Of a DNA stretch of 64,000 bases, positions 32,269 to 40,650 are shown piece by piece. The position numbers were made by a program, and so were the translations under genes. The stretch is from an uncultured Alloprevotella sp. (GTDB taxonomy: Bacteria; Bacteroidota; Bacteroidia; Bacteroidales; Bacteroidaceae), in the NCBI GenBank assembly GCA_944322325.1, contig CALUOQ010000002.1:124001-188000 (forward strand), written 5' to 3'. Under the pieces are notes generated by a model. That model worked only from the letters and a program-made list of their open reading frames with translations. It was not told where the DNA came from and ran no database searches. Numbering within the stretch: position 1 is the first letter of the stretch; each line of letters begins with the position of its first letter.

Positions 32269-33690
32269 TTAAATGTCGCCCACCCAGTTGAGCAGGCGGC
32301 TCCAGCGTACCTTGCCGTCGAACCAGCCGTAGTCGGGGTCGAGCGAGAGCCAGATGAAGAGCGGTTTGCCGACGACGTGGTCCTCGGGCACGAAGCCCCA
32401 GAAGCGCGAATCGGCCGAATTGTCGCGGTTATCGCCCATCATCCAGTAATAGTCGAGCTTGAACGTATAGCTGTCGGTGCGCTGGCCGTTGATGTATATC
32501 TGTCCGTCCTTCACTTCGAGGCGGTTGCCCTCGTAGACACGGATGGGGCGTTCGTAGACGGGCAGGTTGTCGAGCGTAAGGCGGAGCGTGGCGCCCTTGG
32601 CTGGTATCCAGACGGGGCCGTAGTCGGCGGTGGTCCAGCCCGTCACCTTGTTTTGCGGATAGAGGGCCGACCCGTAACCGGCTGTGGGGCGGATGGAGGC
32701 CACAATGTCGGTCCGGGCCATGAGGGCGGCTACGTTGGCCCGCGTCAGCGGTACAAAACGCGTCATGCCGTCGGGCGTAGCCGGGCGCGACAGGTCCTCG
32801 GCCGAAATGCCCAGCTCGCGCACAAGGTCGGCCGGCGGCATCGTGCGGAATGTCACTTCGTAGACGTACTGTACCTCGGCGTGGTCGGGATTGAGCTGCC
32901 CGTCGAGGTAGACGGCGTTATTCTTGATTTGCAGCGTCTGGCCGGGCAGGCCTACGCAGCGCTTGACGTAGTTTTCGCGCCGGTCGGTCGGACGGCTGAC
33001 CACTTCGCCGAACTCGGCCGGGTTCTGCGCCACATAGGCGCGGCCGGCGGCGTAGCGGCGCCGGAACACCGACTGTTGCGCCTCGTAGGGCATGGAGGCG
33101 GTCACACTGTCGGGCACGAGCTGCGCGCCTATCTGATAGACCATGCCGTAGAAGTCCGCGTCCTGATAGTTGAGCGCCACGGTGTCGCCGGCGGGGTAGT
33201 TGAAGACCACGATGTCATTGAGCTCAACATTTCCCAGCCCCTTGACGCGACGGTAGTCCCAGTGGGGATGTTCCAGGTAACTCTTGCAACCAAGCACCGG
33301 CAGGGTGTGCTGCGTCAGGGGCAGCGTCAGGGGCGTCTGGGGGATACGCGGTCCGTAGCTGAGCTTGCTTACGAGGAGGTAGTCGCCGGTGAGGAGCGTT
33401 TTCTCGAGCGAGGAGGAGGGAATGACGTAGTTCTGAAAAAAAAACTGGTTGAGGAAATAAATCGCCACAAGGGCAAAGACAATCGCATCGACCCACCCCA
33501 TCACCGTGCGGGCGGTCTGGTTTTTCAGCCCGCGCCACCACGACCACGGAATGAAGCGGGTGATGTAAGCGTCGACGATGAAAGGCACCACAATCAGCCC
33601 CCACCACGATTTGACCCAGTAGAGAAACGCGAGGTAAAGGGCGGTGTAAACGACGCACTTGACGATGGAGGATTTCTTGACGGGTTTCAT
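32269..33690 (-). CDS. lepB: Signal peptidase I
   Basis: 473 residues, longer than E. coli LepB, as is usual in Bacteroidales. The N-terminus carries hydrophobic segments (about 10-45 and 62-85). Catalytic boxes are intact: Ser box VIPSSSLEKTLLTGDYLLVSKLSYG, Lys box NYVKRCVGLPGQTL, and YYWMMGDNRDNSADSRFWGFVP near the C-terminus. An insert of about 150 residues lies between the Lys box and MGDN, and about 70 lie between the Ser and Lys boxes. It cleaves signal peptides on the periplasmic side of the inner membrane. It lies 13 bp after dapB. Confidence 0.93.
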   Translation of the reverse strand: MKPVKKSSIVKCVVYTALYLAFLYWVKSWWGLIVVPFIVDAYITRFIPWSWWRGLKNQTARTVMGWVDAIVFALVAIYFLNQFFFQNYVIPSSSLEKTLLTGDYLLVSKLSYGPRIPQTPLTLPLTQHTLPVLGCKSYLEHPHWDYRRVKGLGNVELNDIVVFNYPAGDTVALNYQDADFYGMVYQIGAQLVPDSVTASMPYEAQQSVFRRRYAAGRAYVAQNPAEFGEVVSRPTDRRENYVKRCVGLPGQTLQIKNNAVYLDGQLNPDHAEVQYVYEVTFRTMPPADLVRELGISAEDLSRPATPDGMTRFVPLTRANVAALMARTDIVASIRPTAGYGSALYPQNKVTGWTTADYGPVWIPAKGATLRLTLDNLPVYERPIRVYEGNRLEVKDGQIYINGQRTDSYTFKLDYYWMMGDNRDNSADSRFWGFVPEDHVVGKPLFIWLSLDPDYGWFDGKVRWSRLLNWVGDI

Positions 33691-33703
33691 CGGTACGGGC
33701 AGT

Positions 33704-34459
33704 TTAGAAATTAAACAGGTCGCTCATGGTGAGCAGCCCCTCGTGGGTGGCGGTAAATTCGGCAGCCAGCACAGCACCAAGGGCAAAGCCGCGGCGCGAA
33801 TGGGCGTCGTGGGTGAGGGTGATGGCGTCGGCTTCGCTGTCATAGCGGACGCTATGGATGCCCGGCACCTCGCCGCGGCGGACGCTGTCGATGCGCAGGA
33901 CGTCGGCGGGGCAGTCCTTGGAACCCTCGACGATGCCGTCGGCGTGGCGGAACTCGCCCTTCGCCCAGCGGTCCTTGCGGTCGAGACGCTCAACGATGTC
34001 CTCGGCCAGGGTGATGGCCGTGCCGCTCGGCGCGTCGAGCTTGTGCACGTGGTGCACCTCTTCCATCGTGACGTCGTACTCCGGGAAGCGGTTCATGATC
34101 GAGGCGAGGTAACGGTTGACCGCGCTGAAAATAGCCACGCCCAGCGAGAAGTTGGACGCCCAGAACAGCGTGTGCCCCTCCTCGGTACAGAGGCGGCGCA
34201 CGTCGTCGCCGTGTTCGGCCATCCAGCCGGTGGACCCGCTCACGACCTTCACGCCGTGGGCAAAGGCGCGCAGGTAGTTGGCGTAGGCTGCCGTCGGCGT
34301 GGTAAACTCGATGGCGACGTCAGCCGAGGCAAACGCTGCGGAGTCGAAATCGTCCTGATTGTCGAGGTCGATGATGCAAACGATGCGATGGCCGCGGGCT
34401 ACGGCGATTTCCTCTATCATACGGCCCATCTTGCCGTATCCTATCAAAGCAATTTTCAT
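33704..34459 (-). CDS. dapB: 4-hydroxy-tetrahydrodipicolinate reductase
   Basis: 251 residues. The NAD(P)-binding start MKIALIGYGKMGRMIEE, IEFTTPTAAYANYLRA, VSGSTGW and the catalytic block EVHHVHKLDAPSGTAITLAE are all present. The enzyme reduces the dihydrodipicolinate precursor in lysine and diaminopimelate synthesis, feeding peptidoglycan. It is first in the dapB-lepB-S26-WbqC operon, with a promoter box at 34480-34487. No lysine riboswitch is visible in the short leader. Confidence 0.95.
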   Translation of the reverse strand: MKIALIGYGKMGRMIEEIAVARGHRIVCIIDLDNQDDFDSAAFASADVAIEFTTPTAAYANYLRAFAHGVKVVSGSTGWMAEHGDDVRRLCTEEGHTLFWASNFSLGVAIFSAVNRYLASIMNRFPEYDVTMEEVHHVHKLDAPSGTAITLAEDIVERLDRKDRWAKGEFRHADGIVEGSKDCPADVLRIDSVRRGEVPGIHSVRYDSEADAITLTHDAHSRRGFALGAVLAAEFTATHEGLLTMSDLFNF

Positions 34460-34479
34460 AATTACGCTAATTTACCGCA

Positions 34480-34487
34480 CAAAGATA
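34480..34487 (-). promoter_or_regulatory. TAnnTTTG -7 box for the dapB operon
   Basis: TATCTTTG on the minus strand, 21 bp before the dapB ATG. Confidence 0.65.
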
Positions 34488-34586
34488 GTTCTTTTTTTCG
34501 AGGCAGACTTGGCTGACCCTCAGTTTACCCCTGTCGCAGCGACGTGACTCCGGAAAACCGCGTCGGCTGGCCCTGTCGCGCGCCTC

Positions 34587-34681
34587 GAAGTGTAAAGAAA
34601 AACTAACGCTACGATAGAAATTCCTATCGCTGCGATAGAAAAAACTGTCGTAGCGACAGGAATCACGGGGACTACACTTAT
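34587..34681. repeat. 21-bp module array with degenerate left end, copy E
   Basis: Well-formed modules start at 34608, 34629 and 34650, followed by the tail ACTACACTTAT. A degenerate unit may begin at 34587. It ends 11 bp after the queG stop codon, the closest spacing in the family, and fills most of the 232-bp gap before the dapB promoter. Confidence 0.85.
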
Positions 34682-34691
34682 CGCGAGCGAG

Positions 34692-35657
34692 TCAGCAACG
34701 GGCATCGCCGTCGCCCAGCAGGGCGTCAATGTTGCGCCGGAGGCCTTCGTACTTGGCACGCTTGACGGCACTGCCGCGGAAGAGGCGGCGATAGTCGTCG
34801 GGCGTGAGGCACGCCCAGGCCTGCGGCGTCATGGCCAGGAAGTCGGACGAAGGGCGGAAGTCGGCCACGCGGGTGGGCACGGCGCGACGGTTGTGCGGAC
34901 AGGCCTGCTGGCAGCGGTCGCAACCATAGAGGCAGCGGCCCATGGCGGCGGCCGTACCCGGCGGCAGGGGGCCACGGTTCTCGATGGTCAGATAGGAGAG
35001 GCAGCGGCGGGCGTCGAGACCCGCGTCCGGACTGAGTGCGCCCGTGGGGCAGGCGGTCAGACAGGCGCGACAGGCGCCACACCCGTTGGCGACGGGGCGG
35101 TCGTACACGTCGGCGGGGAGCGTCACGATCAGTTCGGCCAGAAAAAAATAGCTGCCGCAGCCGGGGATGATCAGCTGGGCGTTGCGCCCCCACCAGCCCA
35201 AGCCAGCCACGACGGCCCAGTAGCGCTCGTCGACCGGCCCGGTGTCACAGAAACCACGGCCCAACGTCTCGGGCGGCATCCCGGCCCCTTCGGCCAGCTC
35301 GGCCAGCAGGGCGCGCAGCCGGACGCGGACCACATCGTGATAGTCGCGGCCATAGGCGTAATAGGCAAAGTCGAAGGCTTCGGGATGGCACTCGGGATAA
35401 TAATTCAGGGCCAGACTGACCACCGTACGGGCGCCGGGCACTACGCGGCAGGGGTCGGCGCGCAGCCCGGCGTGCCGGCGCAGATAGTCCATCGCGCCGC
35501 AACGGCCTTCGGCCAGCCAGCGGGCCACGTCGGCCTGCCGCCCCGGGCTGACGGGGCCGGCCTCAGCCAGTCCGCAGGCATCGAAACCGTGACGGCGGGC
35601 GGCGTCCTTGACCGCGCTCGCCGAAAGAAAAGGCGACGGAGGGGCGACAGGCGTCAC
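34692..35657 (-). CDS. queG: Epoxyqueuosine reductase QueG
   Basis: 321 residues, starting at GTG 35657. Features are the N-terminal GFDACGLAEAG, GYGR-like DYHDVVRVRLRALL, FCDTGPVDERYWAVVAGLGWWGRNAQLI around the cobalamin/active-site region with its Asp, and two 4Fe-4S cysteine sets, CGACRACLTACPTGAL and CLYGCDRCQQACPHNR. QueG reduces epoxyqueuosine to queuosine in tRNA using cobalamin. It is placed 4 bp after the polysaccharide deacetylase gene. Confidence 0.94.
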   Translation of the reverse strand: MTPVAPPSPFLSASAVKDAARRHGFDACGLAEAGPVSPGRQADVARWLAEGRCGAMDYLRRHAGLRADPCRVVPGARTVVSLALNYYPECHPEAFDFAYYAYGRDYHDVVRVRLRALLAELAEGAGMPPETLGRGFCDTGPVDERYWAVVAGLGWWGRNAQLIIPGCGSYFFLAELIVTLPADVYDRPVANGCGACRACLTACPTGALSPDAGLDARRCLSYLTIENRGPLPPGTAAAMGRCLYGCDRCQQACPHNRRAVPTRVADFRPSSDFLAMTPQAWACLTPDDYRRLFRGSAVKRAKYEGLRRNIDALLGDGDARC

Positions 35658-35661
35658 AGGG

Positions 35662-36270
35662 TCAGAACACTTTCATCGCATAGCCCTGCGACTGTAGCCA
35701 CTCGATGGCCCGGGGCAGCGCATAGAGCAACTTGTCCTCGCTCTTCAGGGAGTCGTGGAACGTGATGATACTGCCGTTGCGCGCATAGCGGCGCACATTG
35801 AGCAGCACGTCGCGCCCGTTGAGCCTTGTGGAGTAATCGCGCGTGACGAGGTCCCACATAATAACGCGGTAGTGCATACGCACGGCGATGTACTGCCCCC
35901 ATTTCATCCAGCCGTGGGGCGGCCGGAACAAGTCGGTCTGCAGGAGTTCGTTGGCCTGCTCCACATTGCGCATGTAACTGCCGATGCCGTGACGCAGACC
36001 GCCGATGTGGTTGAACGTATGGTTGCCCAACCGATGACCGCGGCTTCGCACCATCTCGAACTCGGCGGGATGCTTGCGCACGTTGTCGCCGACCATGAAG
36101 AAAGTGGCTTTGACGCCATAATGGTCGAGCACGTCGAGCACCCACGGCGTAACGCGCGGAATGGGCCCGTCGTCGAACGTCAGATAAACCGCCCTTTCGG
36201 ACGGATTCATCCGCCACGTGGCCATCGGGTAGAGCCAGCGAAGCCAAACGGAAGGTTGTTCGATAAACAT
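35662..36270 (-). CDS. Polysaccharide deacetylase (NodB domain)
   Basis: 202 residues from the ATG at 36270, where MFIEQPSVWLRWLYP matches Bacteroidales homologues. The open frame continues upstream, but there it is encoded by a terminator stem and T-tract. NodB motifs are complete: TFDDGP (catalytic and metal Asp), HRLGNHTFNH (metal His pair), RPPHGWMKW, and IMWDLVTRDYS with ITFHDS towards the end. It should be a metal-dependent N- or O-deacetylase acting on an envelope glycan, although no signal peptide is evident. The gene starts only 13 bp past the T-tract of a terminator. Confidence 0.88.
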   Translation of the reverse strand: MFIEQPSVWLRWLYPMATWRMNPSERAVYLTFDDGPIPRVTPWVLDVLDHYGVKATFFMVGDNVRKHPAEFEMVRSRGHRLGNHTFNHIGGLRHGIGSYMRNVEQANELLQTDLFRPPHGWMKWGQYIAVRMHYRVIMWDLVTRDYSTRLNGRDVLLNVRRYARNGSIITFHDSLKSEDKLLYALPRAIEWLQSQGYAMKVF

Positions 36271-36282
36271 GAGGTAAGGGAA

Positions 36283-36341
36283 AAACAAAAAAAGCAGGCG
36301 CGGAGCTTTAGCCGGAACTACGCCGGGCACTCCGCGCCTGC
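36283..36341 (-). terminator. Intrinsic terminator between DUF2723 and deacetylase genes
   Basis: The 12-bp stem GCAGGCGCGGAG/CTCCGCGCCTGC, with an inner GCCGG/CCGGGC helix, is followed on the minus strand by TTTTTTTGTTTTT. It lies 8 bp after the DUF2723 stop and just ahead of the deacetylase ATG. Confidence 0.85.
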
Positions 36342-36348
36342 CTGAAGG

Positions 36349-39300
36349 TTACTGATGCTGCATGGCCTGCATGACGATCGGGCCGATACGCGTCTGCATG
36401 AGGCCGTCGAAGTATTTCTCGTACTCCGCCGCGTGCTTCGACTGGCAGGCGTGGAGTCCGTTGATCACCATCGAGAGGTACAGAACGTGGCGGTTGCAGT
36501 CCTGACCGTAGGAGGCCAACCGCGAGTCGCTGAGCGAGTTGTACCAGTCAAGGTACTGGCGGCTGTTCTTGGCCATGGCGAGCAAAATGCGCTCTGCCTC
36601 CTGCGGACGTCCCACTAAGCGCCAGGCTTCGGGCAGCACGAACGCGTTTGCCGAGTAGGTGAGACCGACGCTCATCGGGTTGTACGGCACGTTGTAGGGC
36701 GGGATTACTTTCTTGCAGTACTCCAACAGGCGCAACGCCTTCTCCTTTTTGCCCTCACGAATGAGCTGCATGGCCGTCGCGGCGAAGATGTTGCGATGCG
36801 TATAGCACATGCGCATCACCGTCTGGTCGAAGTAGAAGTCCTTGTCGTCGATGCCGCCGAACTTGAAGCGGTGCATGAGGTTGTCGTACATACGCTCGGT
36901 GTCGACAGCCCGCCCGCCCGTGTTGAACGGCGTAATGCGCGAAGCGAGGCCCTCCTGGATGAGGTAGTCCGACAGGCCGGCGTGGTTGCTCTCGCCTACG
37001 GTCAGCGAAATGTACAGGGGCCGCGTCCATCCGCTGTTTACCAGCATTTCGTACATCATCATCTCCGCTTTTGTCACATAACGCTTCGTCAGCTTGATCG
37101 GCATGACCGAAGGAATGGAGTCCTTGCCAAACGGCAGGTACATGCCGGAACGAAGCACGGCCTCCTTGTCGACCTTCACGATGACGCTGTCGGTCGGGAT
37201 GAAGCCAATCTCAGGATTGCGCACGAAGGTGTCGATGATAAATTTCAGGTCGTACGGGTCGACGTCGGGGTTCGTGGCTTTCAGCTGGTCCAGCTCGCGT
37301 TTATACTCGGGGAATACGCGGAAGATGTCGTGCTGTCCGTTGTCGACGTACTCGTACCGCTTCCACGTGATAGGCAGCGACGGCGAATCGTAGGCCGGCC
37401 GCCGCATCTGGTCGATGTACCAGTCGGTCTGCAGGTAGCTGAGGTTGCAGACGCGGGCGTCGGTGCGCACACCCTCAGTGTCCTGATTGTACCACAGGGG
37501 GAAGGTGTCGTTGTCACCATTGGTGAAGATGACGGGCGCGCCCTTGTCGGGCAACGACATGAGGTAGTTGGCGCCGAAGTCGCGGCAGGTGTAGCGGCCC
37601 GAGCGGTCGTGGTCGTCCCACGTCTGGCTGACCATCTGCGCCGGAACGAAGAGGCAGACGACCGAAGCGACGAGGGCGGCTTGCAGGCGGCTGAGCTTCA
37701 GGCGCTCAAGACCGCGGGCCACAGCAGCCACGCCGAGGCCCACCCAAATGGCAAAGGCATAGAACGAACCGGCGTAGGCATAGTCGCGCTCGCGCGGCTC
37801 ATTGGGCGACTGGTTCAGGTAGATGACAATGGCTATGCCAGTCATGAAGAAAAGGAAGAACACCACCCAGAATTGCTGGATGCCTTTCTCGCCGCGGAAA
37901 GCCTGCCAGAAAAGTCCGCAAAGGCCGAGTATGAGCGGCAGACAGTAGAAGACGTTGTGTCCCTTGTTGTCCTTGAGCTCATCGGGCAGCGTCTCCTGAT
38001 TTCCTAACCTTGCGTTATCGATGAACGGGATGCCCGACAGCCAGTTGCCGTGCTCCAGTTCGCCGTAGCCTTGTACGTCATTCTGACGCCCGGCGAAGTT
38101 CCACATGAAATAGCGCCAGTACATGAAGTTCAGCTGGTAGGAGAAGAAGAAACGAAGGTTCTCCAGCTGCGTCGGCATCTTGACCGTGTAAGTCTCGCCG
38201 TTGGGGTAGGCACCCGTGACGTCGCGCCCCTTCACACCACCGAGCCAAGCCTCGTAATCACGGGCGTGGTCGGCAGAATGCATACGGGGGAAAAGCATGT
38301 TCTGGGCGTACTTGTACGAACCCTTGTCGCCCACGTGATCATAACGGTCGGGCTCGTCGGGATTAACCTTCTCGTGGCGGACATAGATAGGGGCTCCGGT
38401 TTCCTTGACGGCGCGTCCCTCGTTGTCGTAGACCAGCTCGGAACCGTAGGCGGGGCCATAGAGCAGCGGCTTGTCGCCGTACTGTTCGCGGTTCAGGTAG
38501 GAACCGAGCGCAAAGACGTCCTCCGGCGAGTTTTGGTCCATGGGCGGATTGGCCGTCGAGCGGATGACAATCACGGCGTAGGAGGAATATCCGATCATGA
38601 TAGTGAGCATACAGAGCAGCGCCGTATTCATGAAGCGCGCCCGCACAAGGTAGTTTTTCCCGTCCTTGCGGTACATGAGTCCCCAGCCTAAGGCCAGCAA
38701 CAGCACGACGCCGATCAGGCCGCTCAGCACGCCGTAGCCGAAGAATGGAATACCGAGCAGACCGACGGAGACTACGAACGACACCATCATGCGCCGACGA
38801 TTGCGGCACACATAGCTCTCGTAGACACCCCAAACGACGGCCGCGATGACCAGAACGATGTAGAAGATCAAACCGCTGTTAAAGCTGAGGCCAAGCAGGT
38901 TTACGAAGAAAAGTTCGAACCAGCCGCCCACCTTCACGATGCCGGGGACAATGCCGTAGAGCACTACGGCCACCAACACGACCGAAACGAGCAACGCGAC
39001 GAGCGAGCCTTTCGCCGTGGGCTGGGCCGTACGCCGGTAATAGTAGACCAGCACCAAGGCCGGGATACAAAGCAGATTCAAGAGGTGAACGCCGATGGAG
39101 AGGCCCACGAGGTAGGCGATGAGCACCAGCCAGCGGTCGGAGTGGGGCTGATCGGCGACATCCTCCCATTTCAGGATAAGCCAGAAAACCACGGCGGTGA
39201 AGAGCGACGAATAGGCGTAGACCTCGCCCTCAACGGCGGAGAACCAGAACGTGTCACTCCAGGTGTAGACGAGCGCACCGACGAGGCCGCAACCGACGAT

Positions 39301-39657
39301 CAGTACCATGTGGGCCACGCTGTCGACGACACCGCCGGGACACAGCAGCTTGCGTGCAAGGTGCGTAATGCTCCAGAAAAGGAACATTATACATGCGGCC
39401 GAGAAGAGCGCCGACATGAGGTTGACCATCAGCGCCACGTGCGACGGGTCGCTCGAGAAGAGCGAGAAGAAGTTACCCGTGAGCATGAAGAACGGCGCAC
39501 CGGGCGGGTGACCGACCTCCAACTTGTAAGCAGTAGTGATGAACTCGGGACAATCCCAGAAGCTCGCCGTCGGCTCGACGGTGGAGCAATACGTAAAGGC
39601 TGCGATGGCAAAAACTATCCAGCCGAAGAGGTTGTTGACCAGTTTGTACTGTTTCAT
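36349..39657 (-). CDS. DUF2723 family membrane protein, TMEM260-like glycosyltransferase candidate
   Basis: 1102 residues from the ATG at 39657, supported by the promoter box at 39726-39733. The N-terminus (about 1-50) has a membrane segment and CSTVEPTASFWDCPEFITTAYKLEVGHPPGAP, the DUF2723 signature. About 11-13 membrane segments follow (to about residue 400, and again at about 600-720), then a soluble C-terminal region of about 370 residues. Eukaryotic TMEM260, from the same domain family, is a protein O-mannosyltransferase, so an O-glycosylation role in the envelope is plausible here but not proven. The E and D in the ASFWDCPE region fit a lipid-linked sugar GT-C enzyme. Confidence 0.85.
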   Translation of the reverse strand: MKQYKLVNNLFGWIVFAIAAFTYCSTVEPTASFWDCPEFITTAYKLEVGHPPGAPFFMLTGNFFSLFSSDPSHVALMVNLMSALFSAACIMFLFWSITHLARKLLCPGGVVDSVAHMVLIVGCGLVGALVYTWSDTFWFSAVEGEVYAYSSLFTAVVFWLILKWEDVADQPHSDRWLVLIAYLVGLSIGVHLLNLLCIPALVLVYYYRRTAQPTAKGSLVALLVSVVLVAVVLYGIVPGIVKVGGWFELFFVNLLGLSFNSGLIFYIVLVIAAVVWGVYESYVCRNRRRMMVSFVVSVGLLGIPFFGYGVLSGLIGVVLLLALGWGLMYRKDGKNYLVRARFMNTALLCMLTIMIGYSSYAVIVIRSTANPPMDQNSPEDVFALGSYLNREQYGDKPLLYGPAYGSELVYDNEGRAVKETGAPIYVRHEKVNPDEPDRYDHVGDKGSYKYAQNMLFPRMHSADHARDYEAWLGGVKGRDVTGAYPNGETYTVKMPTQLENLRFFFSYQLNFMYWRYFMWNFAGRQNDVQGYGELEHGNWLSGIPFIDNARLGNQETLPDELKDNKGHNVFYCLPLILGLCGLFWQAFRGEKGIQQFWVVFFLFFMTGIAIVIYLNQSPNEPRERDYAYAGSFYAFAIWVGLGVAAVARGLERLKLSRLQAALVASVVCLFVPAQMVSQTWDDHDRSGRYTCRDFGANYLMSLPDKGAPVIFTNGDNDTFPLWYNQDTEGVRTDARVCNLSYLQTDWYIDQMRRPAYDSPSLPITWKRYEYVDNGQHDIFRVFPEYKRELDQLKATNPDVDPYDLKFIIDTFVRNPEIGFIPTDSVIVKVDKEAVLRSGMYLPFGKDSIPSVMPIKLTKRYVTKAEMMMYEMLVNSGWTRPLYISLTVGESNHAGLSDYLIQEGLASRITPFNTGGRAVDTERMYDNLMHRFKFGGIDDKDFYFDQTVMRMCYTHRNIFAATAMQLIREGKKEKALRLLEYCKKVIPPYNVPYNPMSVGLTYSANAFVLPEAWRLVGRPQEAERILLAMAKNSRQYLDWYNSLSDSRLASYGQDCNRHVLYLSMVINGLHACQSKHAAEYEKYFDGLMQTRIGPIVMQAMQHQ

Positions 39658-39725
39658 AGACAAAGTACGCGACTTTTTTATGACGGATTTTATGATTTCT
39701 GTCGAGGTATGGACACGATTTGGCG

Positions 39726-39733
39726 CAAAAGTA
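39726..39733 (-). promoter_or_regulatory. TAnnTTTG -7 box for the DUF2723 gene
   Basis: TACTTTTG on the minus strand, 69 bp before the ATG at 39657. Confidence 0.6.
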
Positions 39734-39886
39734 GAAAGAAATTTCGGCATGCGAGGTATAATTAGCCTTTTTTGCGTGCTGCCCGTCGTCGGGCCACGCG
39801 TCTGCCGGACTGCGCGGCCGACCACCGGCGCCGCGATACGCCCGCTCCGTACCCCGTGGCCGGAAAGCCTGTCGGCGGGTGTTTTT

Positions 39887-39966
39887 ACAAGTGTAGTCCC
39901 CGTTTTTCCTATCGCTGCGATAGAAATTCCTGTCGCAGCGATAGGAAAAACGGGGACTACACTTGT
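39887..39966. repeat. 21-bp module array, 80 bp (n=3), near-perfect palindrome, copy F
   Basis: Head ACAAGT, three modules, tail ACTACACTTGT. The two 40-bp halves are complementary at 38 of 40 positions with no loop, the most symmetric copy in the window. It starts 43 bp after the znuC-like stop codon. A further partial right arm (GGGAACTACGG) follows at about 39974. The rest of the 351-bp gap 39658-40008 shows only the DUF2723 promoter. Confidence 0.92.
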
Positions 39967-40008
39967 TTTTACGGGAACTACGGACCGCTTGTCAGGCTGC
40001 CCGCCGGG

Positions 40009-40650
40009 TCACTCCGCCACACCGCCGTCGACGTGCAGCGTGCGGAATGCACTGCCCGCCACGGCGGTGGGATGGTGCGTCACAAGCACGACGGCGCAGC
40101 GGCGGCGCAAGGCGTCGAGGCGGCGGTAGAGTTCGTCCTGCCGGCCGGCGTCGAGATAGGTGTCGGGCTCGTCCAGTATGAGCAAGTCCGGCTCGCCGAC
40201 CACGGCGCGGGCAAACAGCACGCGCTGCAACTGCCCGCCGCTCAGCTCGGACACCAGGCGATGGCGGAACTCAGCGACACCGCATTCCTCAAGTACCCGG
40301 TCGGCGTGCGCCAGCTGCCGAGCGGTGAACGGGCGCCAGAAGGGCTTACGACAATTCAAGCCCGAGAGTACAATCTCGCGCACCGTGACGGGAAACTGTC
40401 GGTCGATGCGCTGATACTGGGGTTGATAGCCCACGACAAGGCCGCGACGGCGCTCCACCGTACCGCGACGGGGACGCACCAGGCCGAGCATGAGGCGCAC
40501 GAGCGTCGTCTTGCCACCGCCGTTGGGGCCGGTCAGCAACAGGCTGTCGCCCGGCGTCACGTCGAGGTCGACGTCCGTCAACACCGTGCGGCGGCCGTAA
40601 CCGGCCGTCACGCCGCGGAAACGAAGCAAAAAAGACGGGTCAAGGCTCAT
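40009..40650 (-). CDS. znuC: Zinc/metal ABC transporter ATP-binding protein
   Basis: 213 residues from the ATG at 40650, which lies 11 bp inside the 3' end of the substrate-binding gene; a longer start at 40668 is possible. Motifs are Walker A GPNGGGKTTL, Q-loop YQPQYQRI, signature LSGGQLQRVLFARA, Walker B LLILDEPDTYLD and switch VTHHP. The sequence resembles ZnuC/MntB-type ATPases of the metal family, consistent with the ZnuA-like neighbour. No ZnuB-type permease gene is next to it. An 80-bp palindromic repeat follows the stop codon. Confidence 0.87.
   Translation of the reverse strand: MSLDPSFLLRFRGVTAGYGRRTVLTDVDLDVTPGDSLLLTGPNGGGKTTLVRLMLGLVRPRRGTVERRRGLVVGYQPQYQRIDRQFPVTVREIVLSGLNCRKPFWRPFTARQLAHADRVLEECGVAEFRHRLVSELSGGQLQRVLFARAVVGEPDLLILDEPDTYLDAGRQDELYRRLDALRRRCAVVLVTHHPTAVAGSAFRTLHVDGGVAE

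Noticed and set aside
36271..36330. Twenty-codon N-terminal extension of the deacetylase
   Set aside because: It would be encoded by the terminator stem and T-tract, and homologues start with MFIEQP at 36270.
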